DNA of 21,365 nt from Pseudomonadota bacterium. GTDB lineage: Bacteria > Pseudomonadota > Alphaproteobacteria > Acetobacterales > Acetobacteraceae. Both the position numbers and the translations under genes were made by a program. The notes under the pieces are model-generated. The model saw nothing but the letters and a program-made list of their open reading frames with translations. It was not told the origin of the DNA and made no database searches. Location: NCBI GenBank assembly GCA_023424475.1, contig JAFADX010000038.1, forward strand, positions 1-21,365, in the 5' to 3' direction. This document shows, in pieces, positions 7,385 to 15,551 of this stretch (position 1 is the first letter of the stretch; each line of letters starts with the position of its first letter).

Positions 7385-8322
7385 CGGCGCCCCCGCAGGC
7401 GCAGCAGCCCGGGGATCTCCCGCGGCGGGAAGCGCACGACCAGGATCAGGACGATGCCGAAGATGACGAGGTCGATGCCGGGAATGCTGCCGGCGAAGGA
7501 TTTCGTCGCCTCCGCGAGTCCGTGCAGGATCACCGCGCCCAGCACGGGACCGAAGACCGTCCCCGCGCCGCCGACGATCGGTGCCAGCAGCGCCTCGACC
7601 GAGATCCAGGTTCCGTAGGCGATATTGGCATCGAGGTAGAGAAAGTACTGCGCATAGAGCCCGCCCGCCGCCCCGGTCATGCCGGCCGACAGCGTGATGG
7701 CGCGCAGCTTCACGGCCAGCACGTCGACGCCGAGCGCCTGCGCGGCCGCCTCGTTCTCCCGCACTGCGACGAGTTGTGCCCCGAGCCGCGACCGTTCCAG
7801 CGCCAGCGCTGCGAAAAGAGCGAGCGTGACCAGCGCCAGCGCCACCCAGAGGAAGGTCCCGCGGTCCTCGAACTGGAAATTGGCCGGATCGGCCTGCAGC
7901 CGGATCAGGATGCCGGCAGCGCCGCCGGTGATCTCGGCGGCATTCGCGAGCACGCGGAAGACCTCGGCGAAGGCGAGCGTGACCAGCGCGAAGTAGGACC
8001 CGCGCAGGCCGGAGCGGAAGGCCATGGAGCCGATCGCCAGCCCGACCAGCGCCGCCCCCGCGATGCCGGCGGCGAAGGCCGGATAGGCGTCCATCCCGAA
8101 ACGGACCTGCAGGATGGCGGTGGCGTAGGCACCCGTCCCGAAGAAGGCCGCATGGCCGAAGGAGTACTGCCCGCCATACCCCCCCAGCAGGTTCCACCCC
8201 TGCGCCGCGAGCGCGACGATCAGCATGAAGACGAGGAAATTGAGGACGACGTTGCTCGCAACCAGCAGCGGCGCCAGCCCCATCAGCCCGGCGAAGAGCA
8301 GGATCGGCAGCACGCCCTTCAT
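7381..8322 (-). CDS. livM: Liv-type ABC importer permease (LivM)
   Basis: A 313-residue inner-membrane permease of the LivM family, with hydrophobic segments throughout. The signature NLLGGYGGQYSFGHAAFFGTG (44-64 region) is the classic LivM motif. The cytoplasmic coupling segment VRENEAAAQALGVDV, in the middle of the protein, contacts the ATPases. It ends in a basic tail (LLRLRGRR). Its ATG overlaps the livH stop (8319-8322) and its stop overlaps the livG start, so the four permease/ATPase genes are translationally chained. It forms the transmembrane channel with LivH. Substrate is not set by this subunit. Confidence 0.95.
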   Translation of the reverse strand: MKGVLPILLFAGLMGLAPLLVASNVVLNFLVFMLIVALAAQGWNLLGGYGGQYSFGHAAFFGTGAYATAILQVRFGMDAYPAFAAGIAGAALVGLAIGSMAFRSGLRGSYFALVTLAFAEVFRVLANAAEITGGAAGILIRLQADPANFQFEDRGTFLWVALALVTLALFAALALERSRLGAQLVAVRENEAAAQALGVDVLAVKLRAITLSAGMTGAAGGLYAQYFLYLDANIAYGTWISVEALLAPIVGGAGTVFGPVLGAVILHGLAEATKSFAGSIPGIDLVIFGIVLILVVRFPPREIPGLLRLRGRR

Positions 8323-9194
8323 GCGCGCGCGCCGAAGAGGCCGGTCGGGCGCACCAGCAGCACCAGGATGAAGATCAGGAAGATGCCGATCTGGCCGAGG
8401 CTCTCCCCGAGATAGAGGCCCGAGAGGCTCTCGACCACGCCGATGACGAGGCCGCCGGTCAGCGCCCCCACCACGCTGCCCATGCCCCCGAGCACGACGA
8501 TGGTGAAGGCGACCAGCACGAAGGCATTGCCCACACGCGGCGAGACGTAGAAGGAGGGCAGCAGCAGGGCTGCGGCGATGGCGAGGCAGGCGGTGCCGAT
8601 GCCGAAGGTGACGGCGTAGATATGCGCGACGTCGATGCCCACCAGCGCCGCGCCCGTGCGTTCCTTCGCCACCGCGCGGATCGCCTTGCCGGTCGCGGTC
8701 CAGGTCATCAGCGCGTAGAGGGCAGCGCCGACCAGGATCGTCGCCCCGAAGCCCATCACGCGGGGATAGCCGAGCAGCGCCGGGCCGAACTCCACCACAT
8801 CCATCGCATAGGGAACCTCGATGCTGCGCGCATCGGAGCGGAACACCGCGAGCATCAGGTTCTCGATGATGATCGACAGGCCGAGGGTGACGAGCAGGAT
8901 GTTCTCGTCCCTTCCGCGGCTGGCCGGGCCGATCACCAGCCGCTGCACCGCGTAGCCCAGGCCGAAGAAGAGAGCGGCGAGCGGCAGCGCGGCGAGATAG
9001 GGATCGACCCCGAAGGCGGTCTGCGCCACATAGGCGGCGTACATCGCCGCCGTCAGCAATGCCCCATGGGCGAAGTTGATGATGTGCAGCACACCGTAGA
9101 CCAGCGTCAGGCCAAGGGCCACCAGCCCATAGACGGCCCCGGTCAGCAGGCCGTTCAGCACGGCCTCGAGGATGATCTCCGGCGGGAAGCCCAC
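8319..9194 (-). CDS. livH: Liv-type ABC importer permease (LivH), GTG start
   Basis: A 291-residue LivH-family permease. GLTLVYGVLHIINFAHGALL (28-47) is the diagnostic LivH motif, and a later KAIRAVAKERTGAALVGID segment is the ATPase-coupling loop. Around eight hydrophobic segments are visible, and the C-terminal VLLVRPTGLFG is typical. The start is GTG at 9194, which is 3 bases after the binding-protein stop at 9198-9200. No better ATG precedes the family match, and the close spacing suggests translation by reinitiation. Together with LivM it makes the membrane pore of the importer. Confidence 0.95.
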   Translation of the reverse strand: MGFPPEIILEAVLNGLLTGAVYGLVALGLTLVYGVLHIINFAHGALLTAAMYAAYVAQTAFGVDPYLAALPLAALFFGLGYAVQRLVIGPASRGRDENILLVTLGLSIIIENLMLAVFRSDARSIEVPYAMDVVEFGPALLGYPRVMGFGATILVGAALYALMTWTATGKAIRAVAKERTGAALVGIDVAHIYAVTFGIGTACLAIAAALLLPSFYVSPRVGNAFVLVAFTIVVLGGMGSVVGALTGGLVIGVVESLSGLYLGESLGQIGIFLIFILVLLVRPTGLFGARA

Positions 9195-9197
9195 GGA

Positions 9198-10409
9198 TCA
9201 GCCGGTGACGGGGTAGATCGCCTGCGCATCGGCGAAGTCGCGCGGGAAGATCACCTTGATGTCGCCGTTCTGCACCTGGGTGTTCACCGGTGCCCCGGCC
9301 TGGTTCTGGCCGTTGACGAAGCGCGTCGGGCCATAGGGCATGATGTGCGTCGTGAAGCGCCCGTCGGTCGCGGCCAGGGCCTGGGTCAGCGCCGCGTGGT
9401 CGGCGCGCCCGGCCCGTTCCAGCGCATCGGCCACCAGCATGACTGCCGAGTAGTTGAGCGGAGTGTTGTAGAGCCAGAAGCGGTTCCGGCCTTCGACCTG
9501 CCGGCGCAGTTCCGCCGTCTTCGGCTTGCGCGGATCGGGCCAGTGGTTGCAGTCCATCACCAGGTTGGCGGCATCGGGGAATTCCCGCACGAAACGGTAG
9601 TTCGACGCGGCGCCGTTCAGCACGCAGTAGATGCCCTTCGGCCGGATGCGCTGCTGCTGCATGGTGCGCGCGAGCAGCACGAACTCCGCGTAGTAGGAGG
9701 ACGGGATCACCAGGTCCGGCCGCAGCGAGCGGATGCGCAGCGCGACGTTGTTCATGTCGCGCGCCGGGGTCGGGTGCGCGATGGTCTCCAACACCTCGAA
9801 GCCGCGCTTGGGCAGTTCGGCATTCAGCAGTCGGGCCATGCCCGACCCGAACAGCCCGTCCTCATGCACGATGACGACGGTCCGCGACGGCTTCCCCGCC
9901 GCGTCGTTCAGCGCGACCAGGTTGTCGAGCGCCGTCTTCGTCACCACCCCGAAGCCCGGCCCGAAGCGGAAGGTGTTGGTCAGGCCGCGCGAGACGATCT
10001 GGTCCGACACCCCGACATCGACGACATAAGGCAGATCGTAGCGCGAGGCGGCCTGCGAGGCGGCGAGGCAGATCGGGCTCGCGAAGCCGCCGACCACGGC
10101 GACGACGCCCTCGGCCTGCATCTTCTCGACCTCGGAGACGCCGCCCTCGGGGTTGGACCGGGCATCGCCGAAGACCATCTCGATGCGCGCCCCGCCCAGT
10201 GCCTTCAGGCCGCCGCCGGCGTTGATCCCATTGATCGCGAGTTCGGCCCCGAGCCGCCCGTACTCGCCATCCTGCGCCAGGGCGCCCGTGACCGGCTGCA
10301 GGATCCCGAGCTTCACGGCCGGCGCCTGGGCACGCGGCAGGGCCGGGGCCGCAAACGCACCGGCAGCGCCCAGCATCAGGCTGCGGCGCGCCACCTTGAA
10401 CTTCGCCAT
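9198..10409 (-). CDS. Liv-type periplasmic substrate-binding protein
   Basis: A 403-residue type I periplasmic binding protein of the LivJ/LivK, amide-urea (Peripla_BP_6) class. The N-terminus has twin arginines and a hydrophobic core (ARRSLMLGAAGAF, residues 7-19) ending in AQA at 27-29, so it looks like a Tat or Sec/Tat-type signal peptide with cleavage after residue 29. The mature protein opens with VKLGILQPVTGALAQDG, the usual first strand and ligand loop, and includes the SPICLAASQ and HEDGLFGSG segments of the hinge region. The ATG at 10409 is preceded at 7 bases by GGGAG (complement of 10417-10421). It is the first gene of the liv-hyu operon, consistent with the need for more binding protein than permease. 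The ligand is unknown; hydantoin- or amide-like is inferred from downstream enzymes. Confidence 0.93.
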   Translation of the reverse strand: MAKFKVARRSLMLGAAGAFAAPALPRAQAPAVKLGILQPVTGALAQDGEYGRLGAELAINGINAGGGLKALGGARIEMVFGDARSNPEGGVSEVEKMQAEGVVAVVGGFASPICLAASQAASRYDLPYVVDVGVSDQIVSRGLTNTFRFGPGFGVVTKTALDNLVALNDAAGKPSRTVVIVHEDGLFGSGMARLLNAELPKRGFEVLETIAHPTPARDMNNVALRIRSLRPDLVIPSSYYAEFVLLARTMQQQRIRPKGIYCVLNGAASNYRFVREFPDAANLVMDCNHWPDPRKPKTAELRRQVEGRNRFWLYNTPLNYSAVMLVADALERAGRADHAALTQALAATDGRFTTHIMPYGPTRFVNGQNQAGAPVNTQVQNGDIKVIFPRDFADAQAIYPVTG

Positions 10410-10430
10410 CGTTCTGCTCCCTGTCGGCCC

Positions 10431-10447
10431 GCGGACCGGCGCGGACC
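10431..10447. repeat. Tandem GCGGACC repeats in the leader of the binding-protein gene
   Basis: Two copies of GCGGACC (10431-10437 and 10441-10447) sit in direct orientation one helical turn apart, 22-38 bases before the binding-protein ATG. One-turn spacing is what a protein binding to one DNA face would use, but GC-rich sequence yields such repeats easily. Confidence 0.3.
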
Positions 10448-10474
10448 CCACGCCATTTCTGACCATGCGGCGAT

Positions 10475-10491
10475 GGACGCGCAAGGCGTCC
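10475..10491 (-). terminator. Weak hairpin after the TPR-glycosyltransferase gene
   Basis: GGACGC (10475-10480) and GCGTCC (10486-10491) form a 6-bp GC-rich stem with a 5-base loop, beginning 10 bases after the glycosyltransferase stop on the minus strand. There is no T-tract, so intrinsic termination is doubtful. The 91-base gap 10410-10500 must otherwise hold any separate liv-hyu promoter; no convincing -35/-10 pair is visible. Confidence 0.3.
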
Positions 10492-10500
10492 GCGCCCCGG

Positions 10501-12699
10501 TCAGGCCCCGCCCAGCACGCGAAAGGCGTGGCGCTCGAGGAAATCCAGGCGGGCCACGAGGTCGTTCGGCCGGCAGACCATCACCGAGGTCACACCGAGC
10601 CCGACCCTGCGCGTGTCGGGGCGTCGGCGCGTGCCGATGCCGGACCCCGCCCCGCCGTCGATCTCCACGATCACATCCTCCGCCGGGGAGGCGACATCCG
10701 TCAGGCAGGTGAAGCGGGACTGCGCCTCGGCCGCGAAGCGCGTGAAGGCCGGCGGGGCCGTGCCGGCGCCATAGGCGCGCAGGCCGATCCGCGCCTCCTG
10801 CCCCGGCGCGACGCAGCCGAGGTAGAGGCGCAGCGGCCCTTCCGCCGCGCCGGCCGGCAGGATGAGCCGCAGCCGCGCCACCCCCGGCTTCGTCCAGACG
10901 CCCCAGTCCTCGAGGGGATGCCAGTTCAGCCCGTCGCGCAGCATGTCGGCCACGGCCTTTGCCCGCGAGGGCTGTCCGCCGCCGAGCAGGCGCAGAGCAT
11001 GGGTCGCCCCGGGCAGGATGGGCAGGCGCGGCGCAGCCTGGCCTTCGACCTCCCGCGCCACCTCCCGCATCACCTGGTCGGCGATCCCGGACCAGGAGCG
11101 CAGGCGCGTCGTCGCGGCGATCGCCTTCTCCCGGCGCGCGCGCTCCTCGGCGTCGAAGATCATCTGTTCGAGCTTCGCGACGAGGTCCGGCTCGCTGCCG
11201 GGCTCGAAATAGACCGCCGCCTCCCCGCCTGCCTCGACGAGCGAGGTGTTGCGCGCGACGACCGGCACCTTGCCGAAGGAAAGGCTTTCCGTGACCGGCA
11301 GCCCCCAGCCCTCGTAGTGGCTGTTGGTCACGGTGAAGAGGGCATGGCGGTAGAGCGTGGCGAGCACCGTGTCCGGCACGCCATGGGCGATCGAGACCCG
11401 CTCCTGCAGCACCGGCGAATTCCTCCACAGGGTGGTCGCCGCCTCGGCCAGCCAGCCCGGCTTGCCGATGCAGACCAGCCGCGGCACCTGCGCCGCCCCG
11501 TGCTTGCGCGCCAGCGTGAGCCAGGCGTTGAACAGCATCAGGTGGTTCTTGCGGCTCTCGATGGTGCCGACGCAGAGGACGAAGGGCTCGCCCGGCTCCG
11601 GCAGGTCCGGCCGTGCCGGCCAGGCCTCGGCCGCCGAGGCGCCGAGGTCCCGCCGCAGGTCGGCATCGAGCCGCACCACCGCCGCCGCGAACGGCGCTTC
11701 CGGCAGCGTGGCCGCGGCGATCCGCCGCGCATCGCCGGCCGACCATTCGGAATTGGCGATGGCGCGGTCCGATATCGCGACCATGGCCGAGAACCACTGG
11801 GCGAAATCCTCGACCAGGCCAGGGGCGCAATGCTCCGGCGTCATCAGCGGAATGCAGTCGTGGATCATCGGCACGTAGCGCACGCCATAGAGGCGCGCGA
11901 CGTGGCGCACATGCAGGAAGTAGTCCTTGATCCACCAGGAGGTGCCGAGGTTCACCAGCCGCGCCCCCGGCGCGAAGGCGAAGTCCGGGCCGGTCGTCAG
12001 CGCCTCCCGCAATGCGGCCAGCGCCGCCTGCCAGTCGGCCGCACGCGGGTCGCCGCCGCTGCGCGACAGGCGCCAGATCGTCAGGAAGAGGTCGCGCCCG
12101 ATCTCCCGCCAGGTGCCGCCCGCGGCGTCGAAAGCGACGGCCGACGCGGCGACGCCCTCCGGCGGGTCGAGCAGCGCGCGCGCCGTCACGTTGAGCTGGA
12201 CGCGCTGGATGCCCGTCGGCGTGCGGTTGTCCGTCAGATAGGCGACGAGGTCCGAGGCGTCGAAGACCACCTGGACCACCTGCCCCGGCGCCCGCGCGCC
12301 GCGCGTGACCGGCGCGGCGAACTGGGCGAGCGCGGCGGCCTCCCGCGCCGCTCCTTCGTGCATCGGATCGATCTCGAGGGCACGGGCGTAGGCGCGCCAG
12401 GCCCGGGGGGCATCGCCCGTCAGCTTCAGCGCATGGCCGATCTGGAGATGGACATCGGCATTGTTCGGCGCGAGCGCCTCGGCGGCGCGGTAGGCGACCA
12501 ACGCCTCGGCCGGGTCGCCCGATTCCTTGAGGCAATGGCCGAGCTGGATCTGCGCCCGCCAGTCGTCCGGGGCGGCGCCGAGATGGGCGCGATAGGCCAG
12601 GATCGCGGCATCCCACATCCGCAGGTCGCGCAGGCGGTCTGCCTGCTGCAGCCTGTCGGCCGCGATCGCACCCGCCGCCCCCTGCTCGTCACGATCCAT
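10501..12699 (-). CDS. TPR-containing GT4 glycosyltransferase with C-terminal accessory domain
   Basis: A 732-residue three-part protein. Residues about 15-125 form TPR-like helix pairs (LGHCLKESGDPAEALVAYRA, then IGHALKLTGDAPRAWRAYAR). Residues about 140-550 are a GT-B glycosyltransferase of the GT4 group: an acceptor-side N-lobe with TPTGIQRV (160-167), then CVGTIESRKNH (376-386) opening the nucleotide-sugar lobe, and the E-x7-E motif in SHYEGWGLPVTE (Glu463, Glu471). Residues about 560-732 are a separate, probably beta-rich domain with a DWGVWTKPG segment (598-606), as seen attached to some polysaccharide transferases. It probably adds a sugar to a surface polysaccharide or protein in the cytoplasm. 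It lies 41 bases after the other glycosyltransferase in the same direction; that gap holds a 6-bp GC hairpin (12723-12738). Donor and acceptor are unknown. Confidence 0.9.
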   Translation of the reverse strand: MDRDEQGAAGAIAADRLQQADRLRDLRMWDAAILAYRAHLGAAPDDWRAQIQLGHCLKESGDPAEALVAYRAAEALAPNNADVHLQIGHALKLTGDAPRAWRAYARALEIDPMHEGAAREAAALAQFAAPVTRGARAPGQVVQVVFDASDLVAYLTDNRTPTGIQRVQLNVTARALLDPPEGVAASAVAFDAAGGTWREIGRDLFLTIWRLSRSGGDPRAADWQAALAALREALTTGPDFAFAPGARLVNLGTSWWIKDYFLHVRHVARLYGVRYVPMIHDCIPLMTPEHCAPGLVEDFAQWFSAMVAISDRAIANSEWSAGDARRIAAATLPEAPFAAAVVRLDADLRRDLGASAAEAWPARPDLPEPGEPFVLCVGTIESRKNHLMLFNAWLTLARKHGAAQVPRLVCIGKPGWLAEAATTLWRNSPVLQERVSIAHGVPDTVLATLYRHALFTVTNSHYEGWGLPVTESLSFGKVPVVARNTSLVEAGGEAAVYFEPGSEPDLVAKLEQMIFDAEERARREKAIAATTRLRSWSGIADQVMREVAREVEGQAAPRLPILPGATHALRLLGGGQPSRAKAVADMLRDGLNWHPLEDWGVWTKPGVARLRLILPAGAAEGPLRLYLGCVAPGQEARIGLRAYGAGTAPPAFTRFAAEAQSRFTCLTDVASPAEDVIVEIDGGAGSGIGTRRRPDTRRVGLGVTSVMVCRPNDLVARLDFLERHAFRVLGGA

Positions 12700-12740
12700 G
12701 CCGGTCCCGTCCCCTGCTCCGCCGGGGCCGCCGCCCCGCC

Positions 12741-14087
12741 TCAGCCCCAGTTCACGCCGGCCTTTGTATAGGCCTCCCGCAGCCGTGTCTGGTAGCGCTC
12801 CGGCGAGAAGAGAGAGGCCTGCCCCGGCCCGGCCTGGGCCAGCCGCCCGCGCAGGTCGTCATCCCGGTCGAGGGCGCGGATCGCCTCGACCATCGCCCGG
12901 ATGTCGTAGGGGTCGATCTGGATCGCCGCATCGCCGACGACCTCCGGCATGGAGGAGGTATTCGAGGTCATCACCGGGGTGCCGAGCAGCATCGCCTCCA
13001 GCGCCGGCAGGCCGAAGCCTTCGTAGAGCGATGGGAAAAGCACCGCCTTCGCCCCGCGCACCAGGCTGACCAGCAGGGGAAAGGGCGCGTAGTCGATGTG
13101 GCGGACCCTGTGGCGCGTCTCGGTGATGCCGTTGCGCGTCAGCAGGTAGCGGACATGCTCGTTGTCGGAGAGCAGGCGGAGTTCCTGCCGCGACTTCCAC
13201 GCCTTCTTGCCGAGGATCACCAGTGGGTCCTGAACGCCCGAGGCGAGATAGGCCTCGATCAGCCGCCCGACATTCTTCTTGGGCTCGATGGCGCCGAAGA
13301 AGAGGAAGTAGCGCTTGTGCTCGAGGCCGAAGGTGCCCTCGATCTCGGCGCGGACGTCCTCGATCGGCTTCTCGGCGTATTTCCGCGGGATCTCGACCGC
13401 CTGGTAGGTGTTGGAGACGCGTTCCTCGGGGATGCCGAGCAGGTTCACGATGTCGCGCTTCGACGCCTCGCTGACCGTGAAGATGTGGTCGGCGCGGCGG
13501 GAGAGCTGGCGCACCATGCGGAAATAGCCGCGCTTGTTGTCGAGCGTCGTATAGGGCAGGCGCAGCGGCACCAGGTCGTGCATGGTGTAGACGTTGCGCG
13601 CGCCGGTCACCTTCAGTGCCAGCGGATAGGTCCAGTGCATGACGTCCGGCGGGCTGCGGAAATGGACGTTCAGGCGGTTGCGATAGACGTTGAAGTGCAG
13701 CCGCTGGATGTCGAACAGGTTCTGCACGTTCCAGACATGATCGAAATGCGGCAGGCGGGACCGGAAGGTCTCGCGCACCACGCGCCCGGTGATCGGCACC
13801 TGGGTCGCGATCTCGCCGAAAGGGGTGCTGAGGACGCGCCGGACCGCGTGCAGCGCCCGCATCCACTTGGACGGCCGCCCGACGCGGGAATCGAAGAAGG
13901 CGATCTCCCGGATCAGGGAGTTCATGCTGACCGTCGAGGCCTTGGTGCCGTAGAGCACGCCGACCTCCGCCCCCAGGTCGCGCAGCGAGAAGCTCAGGTT
14001 GCGGGCATAGGTCGCGACCCCCGTCCCCTGTTCCAGGGAGAGGTTGTAGCCATCGATGAAGATGCGGGGGGCTCGCTTGGCGGGCAT
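12741..14087 (-). CDS. GT4-family glycosyltransferase
   Basis: A 448-residue GT-B glycosyltransferase, group 1/GT4. The N-lobe starts with IFIDGYNLSLEQGTGVATYAR (9-29 region), the loop that binds the acceptor. Further on are MHDLVPLRLP (169-178), VSEASKRDI (205-213), FGAIEPKKN (264-272) at the start of the donor lobe, and LYEGFGLPALEAM with the E-x7-E pair Glu356 and Glu364. These fit a retaining hexosyl or deoxyhexosyl transferase; mannosyltransferase-like proteins share this layout. The ATG at 14087 was chosen because the first conserved strand begins nine residues later; an ATG at 14168 in the same frame would add 27 unmatched residues, and neither has a strong ribosome site. It is upstream of the TPR-glycosyltransferase, and the pair probably build the same glycan. 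Confidence 0.9.
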   Translation of the reverse strand: MPAKRAPRIFIDGYNLSLEQGTGVATYARNLSFSLRDLGAEVGVLYGTKASTVSMNSLIREIAFFDSRVGRPSKWMRALHAVRRVLSTPFGEIATQVPITGRVVRETFRSRLPHFDHVWNVQNLFDIQRLHFNVYRNRLNVHFRSPPDVMHWTYPLALKVTGARNVYTMHDLVPLRLPYTTLDNKRGYFRMVRQLSRRADHIFTVSEASKRDIVNLLGIPEERVSNTYQAVEIPRKYAEKPIEDVRAEIEGTFGLEHKRYFLFFGAIEPKKNVGRLIEAYLASGVQDPLVILGKKAWKSRQELRLLSDNEHVRYLLTRNGITETRHRVRHIDYAPFPLLVSLVRGAKAVLFPSLYEGFGLPALEAMLLGTPVMTSNTSSMPEVVGDAAIQIDPYDIRAMVEAIRALDRDDDLRGRLAQAGPGQASLFSPERYQTRLREAYTKAGVNWG

Positions 14088-14104
14088 TCGCGACGGGTCC
14101 AATC

Positions 14105-14138
14105 CTTGGAAGGCCGGGCCTGACCTCGGCCCCCCAAG
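14105..14138 (-). terminator. Long imperfect hairpin between the TRAP operon and the glycosyltransferases
   Basis: CTTGG (14105-14109) pairs with CCAAG (14134-14138), and GGCCG (14112-14116) with CGGCC (14127-14131). The two bases between each arm are AA and CC on the + strand, but on the minus-strand RNA they become G-U pairs, giving a continuous 12-bp stem around a 10-base loop. The stem is therefore better as minus-strand RNA, the direction of both flanking operons. It lies 94 bases after the dctM stop and just before the glycosyltransferase ATG, with no U-tract, so it may be a terminator or a leader structure. The rest of the 144-base gap shows only a 5-bp stem (14173-14186). Confidence 0.4.
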
Positions 14139-14231
14139 AATCACTACCAAGGGTTGATGAAGCGTCACCCGACCCTGAAGGCAGGGCCGGGGAAGGTCAA
14201 GGAATGCCTGCCCGGACGGCCCGCGGCCCGA

Positions 14232-15551
14232 TCAGTCGAGGAACTCGGGCGAGACGAGCCGCGGCAGGAACAGCACCACCTCGGGCCACAGGATGATCAG
14301 CATCAGCACCGCCAGCATCGGCAGCAGCATGATCATCGTATCCTTCAGCGCGTCGGCGACCCGCAACCCCGCGACGTGGCAGGCGATCATCAGGCAGAGG
14401 CCATAGGGCGGGGTGACCAGGCCGAAGGCCAGGCTGACGATCCCGATCATCGCGAAATGCACCGGGTCCATGCCGACGCCGACGGTGAGCGGCTGCAGGA
14501 TGGCGCCGACGATGATGATGGCCGGGATGGCGTCGAGGAAGCAGCCCACCACCAGGAAGACGGCCGCCACGAAGAACCCCGTCGCCGCCCGCCCCATGTC
14601 CCAGGCCGAGACGCCCGAGAGGATCGCCTCCGGGATCTGGTAGTAGGCGAGCAGCCAGCCGAAGCACGACGCAGTGCCGACGCAGAACAGCGCCACGCCC
14701 GCGAGCCGCCCGGTCTCCCCCAGCGCCTCCCACAGCTCCTTCAGCCCCATCTCCCGGTAGTAGAGGAGAGAGAGGGCGCCGGCGTAGAGCACGGCGATGC
14801 AGGCGCTCTCGGTCGCGGTGAACCAGCCGAAGACCTTGCCGCCGATGATGATCGCCGGCGTCAGCAGCGCCGGGACCGAGACCAGGAAGGAGCAGAAGAC
14901 CTCCCTGAGCGCCGCCCGCGGATAGGTGGGATAGCCCCGCGCCTTCGCATAGGCATGCACCGTCGCCATCTGCACGACGCCGATCAGCAGCCCCGGGATG
15001 ACGCCGGCGAGGAACAGCGCCCCGATCGAGACCGTCAGCACGCCGCCCCAGACGATCATCAGGATCGAGGGCGGGATGATGACGGCGAGCACCGCGGAAA
15101 CGGCGGTGATCGCGACGGAGAAGCTGTCGTCGTAGCCTTCCTTCCGCTGCGCCTCGATGAAGATCTTGGACTGCGAGGCCGCATCGGCCGTCGAGGAGCC
15201 CGAGATGCCGGCGAAGAAGAAGGACAGCACCACGTTGATCTGCGCGAGCCCGCCCGGGAAATGCCCGACCAGGGCCCGCGAGAGGCGCATCAGCCGGTCG
15301 GTGATGCCGCCGACGTTCATCAGGTTCGCCGTCAGCAGGAAGAAGGGCACAGCGAGCAGGATGAAGGAGTTGTAGGCGTTGAAGGTCTCCTGCATCAGCA
15401 CCATCGGGCCGAGCCGGGGCTCCATCGCCAGCACGGGCACGCAGGCCAGTCCGAGCGCCACGGCCACCGGCACCCGCAGCGCGAGCATGCCGAAGAAGCC
15501 GCCGAACAGGATCCAGGCCGCCTCCCCGGAGGTGAGGACATTGCCCCCCAT
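14232..15551 (-). CDS. dctM: TRAP transporter large permease (DctM)
   Basis: A 439-residue DctM/SiaM-type permease of the tripartite ATP-independent periplasmic family. FFAGISGSSTADAASQSKIF (112-131) is the first signature loop, and VIIPPSILMIVWG (157-169) and, later, GLVTPPYGLCL are the re-entrant/ion-binding type motifs. Hydrophobic helices fill the chain, and length is normal. The ATG at 15551 overlaps the dctQ stop by one base (TGATG), so translation is coupled. It carries out Na+-driven uptake of the substrate handed over by DctP, usually an organic acid. It is the last gene of the TRAP operon. The substrate is not readable from this subunit. Confidence 0.95.
   Translation of the reverse strand: MGGNVLTSGEAAWILFGGFFGMLALRVPVAVALGLACVPVLAMEPRLGPMVLMQETFNAYNSFILLAVPFFLLTANLMNVGGITDRLMRLSRALVGHFPGGLAQINVVLSFFFAGISGSSTADAASQSKIFIEAQRKEGYDDSFSVAITAVSAVLAVIIPPSILMIVWGGVLTVSIGALFLAGVIPGLLIGVVQMATVHAYAKARGYPTYPRAALREVFCSFLVSVPALLTPAIIIGGKVFGWFTATESACIAVLYAGALSLLYYREMGLKELWEALGETGRLAGVALFCVGTASCFGWLLAYYQIPEAILSGVSAWDMGRAATGFFVAAVFLVVGCFLDAIPAIIIVGAILQPLTVGVGMDPVHFAMIGIVSLAFGLVTPPYGLCLMIACHVAGLRVADALKDTMIMLLPMLAVLMLIILWPEVVLFLPRLVSPEFLD

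Noticed and set aside
12723..12738. 6-bp GC hairpin in the 41-base gap between the glycosyltransferases, considered as a terminator
   Set aside because: Short stem of pure G/C in a GC-rich gap, no T-tract, and the two genes look co-transcribed.
8622..12771. Very long + strand open frames (up to 872 codons) opposite the binding protein and glycosyltransferase genes
   Set aside because: Composition is Arg/Ala/Pro/Gly-heavy with no domain, and they run antisense across gene boundaries; the minus-strand genes have full catalytic motifs.
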